From Luteimonas suaedae (GTDB lineage: Bacteria > Pseudomonadota > Gammaproteobacteria > Xanthomonadales > Xanthomonadaceae): a stretch of DNA of 64,000 bases. Positions 29,689 through 40,782 of the stretch are shown here, in pieces (the stretch's first letter is position 1; each line of letters opens with the position of its first letter). The position numbers were made by a program, and so were the translations under genes. The stretch covers positions 62,001 to 126,000 of the forward strand of contig NZ_VSSP01000008.1 of the NCBI RefSeq assembly GCF_008312895.1, written 5' to 3'. The notes under the pieces are model-generated. The model did no database searches. It saw only the letters and a program-made list of their open reading frames with translations, and was not told where the DNA came from.

Positions 29689-30785
29689 TGCGCGTGCTTG
29701 TGCTCTGCAAGCGGCAGTACACCGGGAAGGATCTTCTTGACGACCGCTACGGCCGCCTGTTCGAACTGCCCGTAGCGTTGGCAGCACGCGGCGCGTCGGT
29801 TGCTGTAGTTGCAACATCCTATCGCACGAGGGGCGCGCTGGTGCGAGAGGAACGTGGCGTGCGTTGGCGATCTGTGGATGCCTTGCCTTGGCTCCCGCTG
29901 ATAACGAAAATGCAGCATTCAGAGGCGCTGGCTTGGCGGCCAAATGTAATCTGGGCGAGTTCCGATGCTCTCCACCTCGTGGCAGGTGTGCGACTTGCAA
30001 AGCGACTCGGAGTGCCGGTGATACTCGACCTTTACGACGATTATGAAGCTTTCGGCCTGACCCGTTCACCAGGGCTTCGTGGAGCTCTTCGCCGTGCCTG
30101 CAGTCAAGCGCAGGCGCTGACCGCGGTCAGCCAAAGCTTGGCCGACGTTCTGCCCGGCAGAGGCAAGGTGCCACCTGTGATCGAGGTGGTCTGCAACGGC
30201 GTACCGAATGACTTTGCGCCTGTTGTCCAGCAGACTGAGGCCCGAAGAATGCTCGGGCTGCCGGCATCCGGACGTCTCATAGGAACGGCTGGCGCCCTCT
30301 ACGCTTCGCGCGGTATCGCCGATCTTTTTGATGCATTTCGCCGTTTGCATGCACGTGACTCCGAACTGCGGCTCGTTGTTGCAGGCCCACGAAGCCATTC
30401 TGTGGCGAAGGCAATCCCGCAAGGGGCTTTCGACCTTGGTTTGCTGCCGCATGCTCAAATGCCACTATTGATGCGTGCGCTAGACGTTGGTGTGGTCTGC
30501 AATCGAGATACTGCTTTCGGCCGATCTTGCCACCCGCAGAAGCTCGTCGAGATGGTGTCTTGCAGTTTGCCGTTTGTTGCAGCTGAAGTCGGCGAGGCTG
30601 CGCGATTGCTGTCGGACGAGGCGGACAAACTCTATCCACCAGGTGACGGTGCTGCGCTTGCGGGGCGCATCGCCTCCCAGCTCTCTGATCCTCGCCCTGC
30701 CAAGATGTCATTGGCCAGGACCTGGGACTCAATTGCAGAGCAACTCGAACGGGCATTGGAAGCGACTCTTTATGCTTCGCATTGA
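29688..30785 (+). CDS. Glycosyltransferase, GT-B fold (GT4-like), last gene of the cluster
   Basis: 365 aa. The ATG overlaps the preceding TGA by one base. N-terminal strand MRVLVLCKRQYTGKDLLDDRYGR, acceptor-domain LDLYDDYEAFG, and C-terminal IGTAGALYASRGIADLFDAF and GRSCHPQKLVEMVSCSLPFV, a divergent GT4 signature with E at the expected place. It is less typical than the other two GT4 genes. Its end is followed by an IS3 remnant, which marks the right edge of the glycan cluster. Confidence 0.78.
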   Translation: MRVLVLCKRQYTGKDLLDDRYGRLFELPVALAARGASVAVVATSYRTRGALVREERGVRWRSVDALPWLPLITKMQHSEALAWRPNVIWASSDALHLVAGVRLAKRLGVPVILDLYDDYEAFGLTRSPGLRGALRRACSQAQALTAVSQSLADVLPGRGKVPPVIEVVCNGVPNDFAPVVQQTEARRMLGLPASGRLIGTAGALYASRGIADLFDAFRRLHARDSELRLVVAGPRSHSVAKAIPQGAFDLGLLPHAQMPLLMRALDVGVVCNRDTAFGRSCHPQKLVEMVSCSLPFVAAEVGEAARLLSDEADKLYPPGDGAALAGRIASQLSDPRPAKMSLARTWDSIAEQLERALEATLYASH

Positions 30786-30855
30786 ACTTATTCGTTGGCC
30801 TGCTTCGTGGTTCTTGAAGATGAACCGTCCCGAGAATTTCAGAGACTTGTTGATG

Positions 30856-30939
30856 CGAACCGTGCTCAGCCTGCTGCTCCAGCACCAGCCGTACTGCCCG
30901 CTCCTGGACATCCGGGGAAAGGTCGGGGCGGTTCAGCAT
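30856..30939 (-). pseudogene. IS3-family OrfA fragment
   Basis: Minus-strand reading MLNRPDLSPDVQERAVRL and VLEQQAEHGS matches the N-terminus of IS3-type OrfA (HTH_Tnp_1). It stops matching after about 28 residues; no OrfB or inverted repeats are visible. The rest of 30786-31091 (306 bp) holds no gene. A relic of the kind often found at edges of transferred clusters. Confidence 0.7.
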
Positions 30940-31091
30940 CGAATTCCCGAGTGAGGTCGGCATTAGCTTTCTTGCGTAAGATCCGAGCAAGCCAATGCCG
31001 GATGCTAGTGGCAGCTACTGGCGGGGTGTCTTATGGGGCTCGGGGTCCTAGCTGGTGGCCGACGACTTTCGACTGCTAGATTCGTTCCGGG

Positions 31092-32975
31092 CTAGTTTGC
31101 TTGATCGTCAACATCCAGATCATCTCGGCTTATTTCCATAAGCATTCCGAGCTCGTGCGCGCGGTCCAGTGCAACGCGTGCCTGCCGAAGATGCCCTTCG
31201 CTGCGCAAGACCTGCACGATCTTCCGTGCGTAATCCGGGTGTGCCTGGCTGCGTTCCATCGCCAACGCAAATACCTGGTCGGCAAGTTGCTCGTCGCCCA
31301 CCTTGACAAGTACATAGTCGCCGAATTGGGTATAGCTGTAGGGAGGCAGGCTGGCGCGGGAGAACAACGCCAGGAACGCATCGATCAGGTGGTCGTCATT
31401 GAGTGGAACGTCCTTGTAGCGGTTCTGCAGCAGTCCGAACAGCGCGCCAGTTGTTTCGGGGCTCAGTGTGCCGTGCTTCACCTTGTCGATCAGCCGCAGC
31501 CACCATTCATCCTTGATCGGCCGGCCCGCCTGGGCGGCAGTCAGGATCAGGCCCTGGTCGCTGACGATCGAGGCGCCCGGCAGCAGCGATCCGCGTTCGA
31601 ACTCCCGCATGGCGAAATCGTTGAATGGAGAGTTCTGATGGCCGTCGGTCATTTCCAGGTAGGCCGCGGCCAGATCGGCGCTGGCTCGGCCGGATTCCGG
31701 GTTCTTGGACGCAAGGTCGGTTGCCAGTAGGAATGGGTCGCCCCAGATGCTGGCACGGATCACTGCCAGGACTCCGAAGCCGGCAATGACGGCGGCAACG
31801 GCTATGTACTTCAATGTCGGACTATCTCGCATCGGGATTCGGCGGACCAGGTCGGTTAGCGCCAGTAGCACGCCGAGAAGGGCGAAGTAATTGCGATGCT
31901 CGAATACCAGCTCCAGCGCCACCACATTGCTGGTCAAGGCGTGTGCGGCGAAGAACCACAGCACACCCAGTGCGAAGAGAGGCACGCGACGGCGCAGTGC
32001 GAGCGCGCTTAACAGTAGCGCGGTCAGCAGCAAGCCGCCGAGCAAAGTGGTGGCAGGTTCCAGCAGGCCGCGCGACGGGGCAAGGTGGTCGTAGTAGAAC
32101 GGCATGCTGCCAGGCAACGGCAGTAGGATCTGGCCCAGGTACATGGGCAATACCCGTAGCTGCGTGAGCAGGCGCTCGGTCGTGCCGAAGTTGCGGGTCA
32201 GATAGCCGTCCGACCAATATTGCGGCACGATCAGGAGCAGGAAAGTTGCCGCGGCGGCGGCGACGGCCAAGGCATAGCTCCAACGCCATGCCCGAGCAGT
32301 GCGGGCGCTGGTGGCGGCAAAGCCCAATACCGTCAGTTCCAGTCCCAGTGCATAGCCCGGGAACAGAATGGCGGACTCTTTTGCCGCCATGCCCAGTCCC
32401 ACCAGTGGCAGGCAGGCCAGCAACCAAGGCCACGCCCGCCGTCCCTGTTGTTGCAGGTTGCGCCCGCGCAGGTAGGCGAGTAGGGCCAATAACACGAACG
32501 TCAGGGAGAGCGTCTCCATGCGCTGGACCACGTACAGCACCGTGGAAACCTGCAGGGGATGGATGGCCCACAGCAGCGCAACGGCCCCGCTTGCTGCAAC
32601 TGCCCAAGCCTCCCCCCCTACCGAAGGGAGTGATAGCAAGCGCCGCACCAGCATGAAGATCAGCAGCGTATTGGCCAGATGGACCAGCAGGCCGACCAGC
32701 TTGTATCCCCAGGGGTCCAGCTCACCGAAGACATAGTCGACAGCGAAGCTGGACATCGCGATCGGTCGGCTGCCCAGTGTGCCGCCGGGTTCGAACGACC
32801 GAGCCGCGCGGATCAGCGATTCGGCATCAAGGGTCGTAGCGTGCACACGTTCGTTGTCGACGATGGTCGAGATGTCGTCGAAGATGAAGCCCCCGGATAG
32901 TCCGGGCCAGTACACGGCCACAGTAACGAGCAGCAGGAGGGCGGCCCACAGCGGGGTTCGGTGGATCGGCTTCAT
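31092..32975 (-). CDS. GT-C fold membrane glycosyltransferase (TMTC/PMT-like), putative pilin glycosyltransferase
   Basis: 627 aa with about 10 membrane helices in the first 430 residues and a helical, TPR-like soluble C-terminal part. The first periplasmic loop carries the acidic pair D33-D34 in GGFIFDDISTIVDN. HPLQVSTVLYVVQRMETL resembles the HP-V-Y-R-E-L motif of TMTC-type O-mannosyltransferases. Such GT-C enzymes use polyprenyl-phosphate sugars on the periplasmic face. It lies directly downstream of two pilin genes in the same direction, the place where pilin glycosyltransferases (TfpO, TfpW) are found. Substrate is inference; a Wzy-like or ligase role is the alternative. Confidence 0.7.
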   Translation of the reverse strand: MKPIHRTPLWAALLLLVTVAVYWPGLSGGFIFDDISTIVDNERVHATTLDAESLIRAARSFEPGGTLGSRPIAMSSFAVDYVFGELDPWGYKLVGLLVHLANTLLIFMLVRRLLSLPSVGGEAWAVAASGAVALLWAIHPLQVSTVLYVVQRMETLSLTFVLLALLAYLRGRNLQQQGRRAWPWLLACLPLVGLGMAAKESAILFPGYALGLELTVLGFAATSARTARAWRWSYALAVAAAAATFLLLIVPQYWSDGYLTRNFGTTERLLTQLRVLPMYLGQILLPLPGSMPFYYDHLAPSRGLLEPATTLLGGLLLTALLLSALALRRRVPLFALGVLWFFAAHALTSNVVALELVFEHRNYFALLGVLLALTDLVRRIPMRDSPTLKYIAVAAVIAGFGVLAVIRASIWGDPFLLATDLASKNPESGRASADLAAAYLEMTDGHQNSPFNDFAMREFERGSLLPGASIVSDQGLILTAAQAGRPIKDEWWLRLIDKVKHGTLSPETTGALFGLLQNRYKDVPLNDDHLIDAFLALFSRASLPPYSYTQFGDYVLVKVGDEQLADQVFALAMERSQAHPDYARKIVQVLRSEGHLRQARVALDRAHELGMLMEISRDDLDVDDQAN

Positions 32976-33068
32976 TGCGTATCCGTTTTCTAGAGGTGTC
33001 CGGATCGCGACGCACTGACTACGTCTAAGGCGAGAGATCTACCGCTATCATTGTCAATGTGCGCTGCG

Positions 33069-33476
33069 TCAGTTGCAGTGGTTCGGTCTATAGGCATCTG
33101 GCGTATCAGGCGCGGTACTGCAGGTCCAGGATCCCGATGCTGCCCGCGTGATGCGTAGCGCATCACCGTTGATTGGCGGCGCGCCGCGCACGATGCACTC
33201 GATATGCCCAGTCGGACCTGAGGCAAGATTGATGCTGCTACAGCGGGGCGTACTGGTAGCCAGCCCGATGGCGGAGGGGTCGAAGCTAGTGATGTTATCG
33301 GCGATCAACTTGGACTCGAACATGCTACGCCCACTGTTAATGTCTGCCAGTGCCCCAGTAAGTTGGCCGCGGATGGTGTAGTTCTGATACGCCGGCAGTG
33401 CGATCGCCGCCAGGATAGCGATGATGGCGACCACGACCATCAACTCGATCAAGGTGAATCCGTTTGATTTAGGCAT
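33069..33476 (-). CDS. Type IV major-pilin-like protein (second copy)
   Basis: 135 aa. Class III prepilin leader MPKSNG followed by [20 protein letters not shown], with Glu5 present, so PilD processing and assembly are expected. The C-terminal globular part has four cysteines (TPRCSS, HIECIV, WTCSTA, NHCN), suggesting two disulfides. It is paralogous to the next pilin (33596) and separated from it by a strong hairpin. It could be a minor or alternative major pilin. The start at 33476 is fixed by the leader. Confidence 0.93.
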   Translation of the reverse strand: MPKSNGFTLIELMVVVAIIAILAAIALPAYQNYTIRGQLTGALADINSGRSMFESKLIADNITSFDPSAIGLATSTPRCSSINLASGPTGHIECIVRGAPPINGDALRITRAASGSWTCSTAPDTPDAYRPNHCN

Positions 33477-33517
33477 GACGGCCCCCTGTGCGGACCTGAC
33501 GTTTGGAACGTTCAATG

Positions 33518-33547
33518 TAAGGAGCCCCGCCGAAGCGGGGCTCCTTA
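33518..33547. terminator. Strong 13-bp hairpin between the two pilin genes
   Basis: TAAGGAGCCCCGC, CGAA tetraloop, GCGGGGCTCCTTA: a perfect 13-bp stem. The following sequence has only a short T tract in either direction. It probably stabilises or terminates the upstream pilin message, giving unequal expression of the two pilins. Confidence 0.75.
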
Positions 33548-33595
33548 TACCTCTAGTCAGGGACAGCTGTCCCTTCAAGCCTGTGGTGCGATCGA

Positions 33596-34015
33596 TTATT
33601 CGCAGCCACCCGGCGTATGATTATCATCAAGATCATTAGAGACGGTGCAGGGCCACTGGCCGGAGCCGTTGCGGGTCAGAGTGATCGTTCTGCCGACGAC
33701 GTTCGGGTTGCCCTTCAGCGTACACACGATGCTCTGGTCGCGCGCTGCCGTCCACGATGGGCTGGGGATCGTGATGCCACAGCGAGGCGTCGAGTCCGAT
33801 AGACCAATGGCTTCCAGATTCGGGGTCCCCGAGCGGCCGGACTGGATGCCTTCCTCGTAAGCGGTCACGCCACCTCGGATGTCGGCCAGACCGGCAGTGG
33901 CCTGCGACTTGGCGACGTAGTTCTGGTATGCCGGCAGCGCAATGGCCGCCAGGATGGCGATGATCGCGACGACGATCATCAGTTCGATCAGGGTAAAGCC
34001 TTGCTGCTTTTTCAT
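33596..34015 (-). CDS. pilA: Type IV major pilin
   Basis: 139 aa. Leader MKKQQG, then [20 protein letters not shown] with Glu5. The mature part has four cysteines (PRCGIT, SIVCTL, WPCTVS, GGCE), two presumed disulfide loops. It is first in the minus-strand transcript and has a GGGGA ribosome-binding site. A sigma-54 promoter (34119-34133) and PilR-like sites (34220-34246) lie upstream, so it is the likely principal pilin regulated by the PilSR system encoded next to it. Confidence 0.95.
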   Translation of the reverse strand: MKKQQGFTLIELMIVVAIIAILAAIALPAYQNYVAKSQATAGLADIRGGVTAYEEGIQSGRSGTPNLEAIGLSDSTPRCGITIPSPSWTAARDQSIVCTLKGNPNVVGRTITLTRNGSGQWPCTVSNDLDDNHTPGGCE

Positions 34016-34118
34016 GGTGTATCCCCTAGGAGTGGTTTGAACTTCACGTGCCGCGTGGTCGGCTGGCGCCGGGTCCGTTGGGCTGCCGTGCGACGCCGCA
34101 CGTGCAGCAAGAGTGTAC

Positions 34119-34133
34119 GCAGGATGCGTGCCA
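34119..34133 (-). promoter_or_regulatory. Sigma-54 promoter of pilA
   Basis: Minus-strand TGGCACGCATCCTGC: -24 TGGCACG and -12 TGC with canonical spacing. Predicted transcription start is about 34108, leaving a leader of about 93 nt before pilA. Confidence 0.85.
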
Positions 34134-34219
34134 AGACGGACATTGTGGGGGCGGTCATGGGGGCGATTTCGGCGCAGTCACAAAAGCACCTGCTGGCGGC
34201 GAACGGTTCGTGACCATTT

Positions 34220-34246
34220 GTGTCACTTCATTGCGGGAGGTGACAC
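34220..34246 (-). promoter_or_regulatory. PilR-like upstream activating site
   Basis: Perfect inverted repeat GTGTCAC (34220-34226) and GTGACAC (34240-34246) with 13 bp between. The TGTC core matches what is known of PilR sites, and the distance, about 110-140 bp upstream of the predicted start, suits an enhancer. The rest of 34016-34427 holds a single REP (34380-34408) and no gene. Confidence 0.6.
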
Positions 34247-34379
34247 TTTATGGAGATGGGGCCGACCCTAGATTTGAGTAAAGCGTGACGGATTTCGCGA
34301 CGGTCGATCGGCTGAGCGCCGGGTTGCGCGAGTGTCGGGTGCGCCGGTGATGGGAATGATGGAAGCGTTTGAGCGTGCG

Positions 34380-34408
34380 GGTATCGCGCGCATGGCGCGC
34401 TCCTACGG
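34380..34408 (-). repeat. Single REP half-unit between pilA and pilR
   Basis: GGTATCGCGCGCATGGCG and on, ending CTCCTACGG, without a nearby partner. Confidence 0.75.
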
Positions 34409-34427
34409 AGGCGGATCTGTCCAGGTG

Positions 34428-35801
<1,374 letters not shown>

Positions 35802-36054
35802 GGGCAGGCTCTTGCGGACTGTGGCTATTGTGCCTCAGAGCACGCGTTGGGTGGCGGAAAACGGCCAGTTCGGGTGGTTTTGGGCAGGAGTGGCGGGTGG
35901 ATTGGCGTCGTTTTGGGCGCATTGCCGGCGTGCGATTGGCCCGAGAGCGGGTCGTCGGCATGGTTTGGAGCGGCGTGATCGTCGAAGGGTGTCGGCATCG
36001 CGCGATACCGGATGTGGTGCCGGATCTCGCGGGTGGTTCGGCGTGCCGGTCCAC

Positions 36055-36198
36055 GTAGGAGCGCCTCATAGGCGCGATGCCGCGGGTGTCGGCAGGATTC
36101 GGTGGATGCCGCGATGTTGAACCGGGAGGCGCGTCGGTGGACGGGATCCGGTGGCGACGACGTGCCCGCGGCATCGCGCGCATGGCGCGCTCCTACGC
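36055..36198. repeat. REP pair (BIME) 1 inside pilS-pilR
   Basis: Plus REP at 36055-36086 (variant with a CTCATAGGC loop) and minus REP at 36166-36198. The internal module repeats in the next unit. Confidence 0.88.
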
Positions 36199-36246
36199 CG
36201 GCGTGTGCCCCGGTCGCAGGCGCTTCGGCGTGCCAGCTCATGGGTC

Positions 36247-36389
36247 GTAGGAGCGCCTCATAGGCGCGATGCCGCGGGTGTCGGCAGGATTCGGTGGATG
36301 ACGCGATGCCGGGCCGGGAGGCGCGCCGGTGGATGGGACCCGGTGGCGACGACGTGTCCGCGGCATCGCGCGCATGGCGCGCTCCTACG
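36247..36389. repeat. REP pair (BIME) 2 inside pilS-pilR, duplicate of the first
   Basis: Plus REP at 36247-36278 and minus REP at 36358-36389, with the same loop variant and a very similar module (GGATTCGGTGGATG and GGTGGCGACGACGTG shared). The two BIMEs fill most of the 609-bp gap between pilS and pilR, which otherwise contains no gene. Confidence 0.88.
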
Positions 36390-36410
36390 ACGCAGCTCGG
36401 GTGCGGGCGC

Positions 36411-37979
36411 TCAGGCGGAGAGCAGGGGGTTGCGGCCGGACAGTACGATGCGGAAGCAGGCGCCGCCGGCGGGGACCGACACGTAGTCGAGGCTGGCGCC
36501 GTTGGCGCGGCACAGCTCGCGGGCGATGTACAGGCCCAGGCCGGTGCCGTGTTCGGAAGTGGTGAAGAAGGGGCGCCCGAGCTGCGGTGCCACGGCGTCG
36601 GGGACGCCCGGGCCGCGGTCGCTGACCTCGATCGCCGGCCGTCCATCGCGTTCCACCACCGACAGGGTGATCCGCGCCGACTCGCCCGGCATGCGGCCGT
36701 AGTTGATCGCGTTCTGCACCAGCACCGTCAGCACCTGGTGCAGGTGCTTGCGGTCGAACAGACCCGGCAGTGGCCGCTCGCGCCCGCCGCTGCGCAGAAC
36801 GCCGTTCTCGTCCGGCATGATCTGGCGGTACTCGTCGATGAAGCGGCGCACGAAGTCCACCAGGTCGAACTGCTCGGTGATGGCGCGTTCACGCCGTGCC
36901 AGCCCCAGCACGCTCTCGACGATGCCGTTGGTGCGCTGGCACTGCTGATGGATGATCTGCACCAGGCGACGGTCGCTGTCGGGCAGGTCCCCGGACTCCT
37001 CCAGCAACTGCACCGAGTAGCTGATCGCCGCCAGCGGGTTGCGGATCTCGTGCGCGAGGCTGGCCGAGAACCGGCCCATCGCCGACAGGGTCAGCGACTC
37101 GGCGCGGCGCGAGACCAGCGAGGCATCGTCGAGGAACACCAGCACGGTGTTGCCACCGGCCAGCAAGCGGGCGAAGCGCGGCTGGATCTCGAGCTGTTCG
37201 GCGCCGTACAGCAGCGGGGTCTCGTCGCTGTCGCCACTGCGCAGCCAGTGGTCCAGGCGCGCGGCCAATTCCGGCGACAGTTCCGACAGCGCGTGGCCCT
37301 CGAGGCGGTCGGCGTGGCCGAACAGCTGCAGCGCGGCCTCGTTGGCCAGGCGGATGTAGCGGGTGCCGTCGACCATCAGCACCCCGGTGCGCATGCGGCG
37401 GATGATCAGCTCGTTGACGCCGGCCAGGCTCTCGGCCTCCAGGCCGCGACGCTCGGCCAGCGCCTGGCTCTCGCGCAGGCGCCGGCCGAGCAGGTCGGTC
37501 AGGGTGACGATGGCGAAGAAGCTGACGGTGAACATCAGCACTTCCGCCAGCGGGCCCCGGACGCTGCTTTCGTCTAGATACGACCAGACGTACTCGGCCA
37601 GCATCGCCAGCGCCGCGACCGCGGCGGTGAACAGCCCCAGCCGCAGCCGCAGAAACAGCGCCGCGGCGCCCAGGTTGACCAGCAGCATCAGCGCTACGCC
37701 GGGCCCGGCGGTGGGCAACGCATGCACCGCCAGCGTCGCCACGGCGATATCGAGCAGGGCGCCGATCAGCGCCTGTTCCGACATATTGGTGTCCGAGCGC
37801 CGCGACCAATGGAACAGGGCCAGCGAGGCTGGCAGGTAGGCGATGCAGATCGCGCGCGCCAGCAGGGGGTCGTGCGGCTCGCCGATCAGCGCCCCGGCCG
37901 GGCTGAACACCATCAGTGCCAGCAGGCTGGCCTCGAGGATGCGGTACAGCGCGAACAGGTGCAGCTCGCGGCGCAGCAC
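36411..37979 (-). CDS. pilS: Sensor histidine kinase PilS
   Basis: 522 aa with the GTG start chosen (VLRRELHLFALYRIL). Six membrane helices in about the first 190 residues sense pilin in the membrane in the family. A PAS-like domain follows (INELIIRRMRTGVLMV region). The kinase core has the H-box SLAHEIRNPLAAISYSVQLL, N-box QNAINYGR and G-box SEHGTGLGLYIAREL. It phosphorylates PilR. The reading frame stays open to 38396, so the start is uncertain: TTG at 38018 or a farther start are alternatives. TATACT (38055-38050) could be its -10 box. Confidence 0.9.
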   Translation of the reverse strand: MLRRELHLFALYRILEASLLALMVFSPAGALIGEPHDPLLARAICIAYLPASLALFHWSRRSDTNMSEQALIGALLDIAVATLAVHALPTAGPGVALMLLVNLGAAALFLRLRLGLFTAAVAALAMLAEYVWSYLDESSVRGPLAEVLMFTVSFFAIVTLTDLLGRRLRESQALAERRGLEAESLAGVNELIIRRMRTGVLMVDGTRYIRLANEAALQLFGHADRLEGHALSELSPELAARLDHWLRSGDSDETPLLYGAEQLEIQPRFARLLAGGNTVLVFLDDASLVSRRAESLTLSAMGRFSASLAHEIRNPLAAISYSVQLLEESGDLPDSDRRLVQIIHQQCQRTNGIVESVLGLARRERAITEQFDLVDFVRRFIDEYRQIMPDENGVLRSGGRERPLPGLFDRKHLHQVLTVLVQNAINYGRMPGESARITLSVVERDGRPAIEVSDRGPGVPDAVAPQLGRPFFTTSEHGTGLGLYIARELCRANGASLDYVSVPAGGACFRIVLSGRNPLLSA

Positions 37980-38238
37980 GCGGTCGGTATAGACGGGGCG
38001 GGTGGGGGTCGCGAACAAGCGGCGGACCGGTGAAAAACGGATGTCGGCGAGTATAAGGCCGCGCCAGGCAGTCGTTTCCGTTGCGGTGAGATCAGCCCCG
38101 TCGCCACGGGCGGTGCAAATAGGCAGCCGAGCCTCTCGCAATGGGCGAACCACCATAAAAGCTTGAAGCGCCGGCGATTCATTGGCGAAACCCGTGGCGA
38201 CGGCCCATCTCTCATCGCAGCGGAAACGACTGCCTGGC

Positions 38239-38269
38239 GCGGTATCGCGCCCATGGGGCGCTCCTACGG
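38239..38269 (-). repeat. REP half-unit between pilS and sucC
   Basis: GCGGTATCGCGCCCATGG and on, ending CTCCTACGGA: the CCATGG variant. The divergent 475-bp gap pilS-sucC holds this, a possible -10 (TATACT) for pilS and no gene. Confidence 0.7.
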
Positions 38270-38454
38270 ATTGGCGGGCCATCATCGGCCGCGACCAAAG
38301 TCGATTTTGCCCGCGATGGCTGCATGGGCGAGAATAGCGGGCCGTCCGCGCCCTTCGCCGGCCTCGTGCCGCGATCGACCGTGCGCGGCGAGGCATTCCG
38401 GCCGCCCCAGGGCCGTGCCGGTGTGCTCACGACCCTCCCACGCATGGACCCCAC

Positions 38455-39621
<1,167 letters not shown>

Positions 39622-39638
39622 CCCCGCATGGCTTTTTT

Positions 39639-39749
39639 GCCCTTCTCCCGCTTGCGGGAGAAGGTGCCCGAAGGGCGGATGTGGGCGCCTTGGTTTCTCG
39701 CCGAGAGCCGCCCTCACCCCAACCCCTCTCCCGCAAGCGGGAGAGGGGC
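39639..39749. repeat. TCTCCCGC-type palindrome pair between sucC and sucD
   Basis: Left palindrome CTTCTCCCGCTTGCGGGAGA (39642-39661) and right palindrome CTCTCCCGCAAGCGGGAGAG (39726-39745). The right is preceded by CCCTCACCCCAACCCC, the outer signature of this repeat family. Confidence 0.85.
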
Positions 39750-39773
39750 CAAACCACCAAGGATTCGAATTCC

Positions 39774-40649
39774 ATGAGCGTTTTGGTCAACAAGAACACC
39801 AAGGTCATCGTGCAGGGCTTCACCGGCCAGCAGGGCACCTTCCACGCCGAACAGATGCTCGACTACGGCACCAAGGTCGTCGGCGGCGTGACCCCGGGCA
39901 AGGGCGGCAGCGAGCACTTGGGCCTGCCGGTCTTCAACACCGTCGCCGAGGCCGTCACCGAGACCGGCGCCGACGCGTCGGTGATCTACGTGCCGCCGCC
40001 GTTCGCGGCCGACGCGATCCTGGAGGCCGCCGACGCCGGCATCCGGGTGATCGTGTGTATCACCGAAGGCATTCCGGTGCTCGACATGCTGCGGGTCAAG
40101 AACGTGCTCAAGGGCTACGACGATGTCGTGCTGGTGGGGCCGAACTGCCCCGGCATCATCACCCCGGGCGAGTGCAAGATCGGCATCATGCCGGGCCACA
40201 TCCACAAGCCCGGCAAGGTTGCGATCGTGTCGCGCTCGGGCACGCTGACCTACGAGGCCGTGAAGCAGACCACCGACGCCGGCCTCGGCCAGTCGACGGT
40301 GATCGGCATCGGCGGCGACCCGATCAACGGCCTGAGCTTCATCGACTGCCTGAAGCTGTTCCAGGACGACGCGCAGACCGAAGGCATCATCCTGGTCGGC
40401 GAGATCGGCGGCAGCGCGGAAGAGGAAGCGGCCGAGTTCATCAGCGAGTACGTCACCAAGCCGGTGGTCGGCTTCATCGCCGGCGCCTCGGCGCCGAAGG
40501 GCAAGCGCATGGGCCATGCCGGCGCGATCGCCTCCGGCGGCGCGGGCACGGCCGAGGGCAAGTTCGAGGCGCTGGAGAAGGCCGGCGTCACCACGGTGAA
40601 GTCCCCGGGTGATCTGGGCGCGGCGCTGGCGAAGCGGTTGAACGGCTAA
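39774..40649 (+). CDS. sucD: Succinyl-CoA synthetase subunit alpha
   Basis: 291 aa. The CoA-binding domain starts [18 protein letters not shown]. The active-site histidine that is phosphorylated is H248 in [33 protein letters not shown] is the family signature. Partner of sucC. It ends 50 bp before a strong terminator (40700). Confidence 0.99.
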   Translation: MSVLVNKNTKVIVQGFTGQQGTFHAEQMLDYGTKVVGGVTPGKGGSEHLGLPVFNTVAEAVTETGADASVIYVPPPFAADAILEAADAGIRVIVCITEGIPVLDMLRVKNVLKGYDDVVLVGPNCPGIITPGECKIGIMPGHIHKPGKVAIVSRSGTLTYEAVKQTTDAGLGQSTVIGIGGDPINGLSFIDCLKLFQDDAQTEGIILVGEIGGSAEEEAAEFISEYVTKPVVGFIAGASAPKGKRMGHAGAIASGGAGTAEGKFEALEKAGVTTVKSPGDLGAALAKRLNG

Positions 40650-40699
40650 GTCAGGCGGCGGATCGTCCGCCGATCCACGATCCACATGCATCACGAAAC

Positions 40700-40722
40700 A
40701 GCCGCCTTCGGGCGGCTTTTTC
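40700..40722 (+). terminator. Rho-independent terminator of sucCD
   Basis: AGCCGCC, TTCG tetraloop, GGCGGCT followed by TTTTC: classical intrinsic terminator 50 bp after sucD. Confidence 0.93.
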
Positions 40723-40782
40723 GTGGCTCCTGTTCCGGTCCGGCGCCCGTGTTGAGCACTACAAGTCAGCCGCGCTGCTTTA

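Noticed and set aside
30277-30855. Continuation of the IS3 OrfA frame on the minus strand
   Set aside because: Similarity ends after about 28 residues; the rest is antisense to a glycosyltransferase gene.
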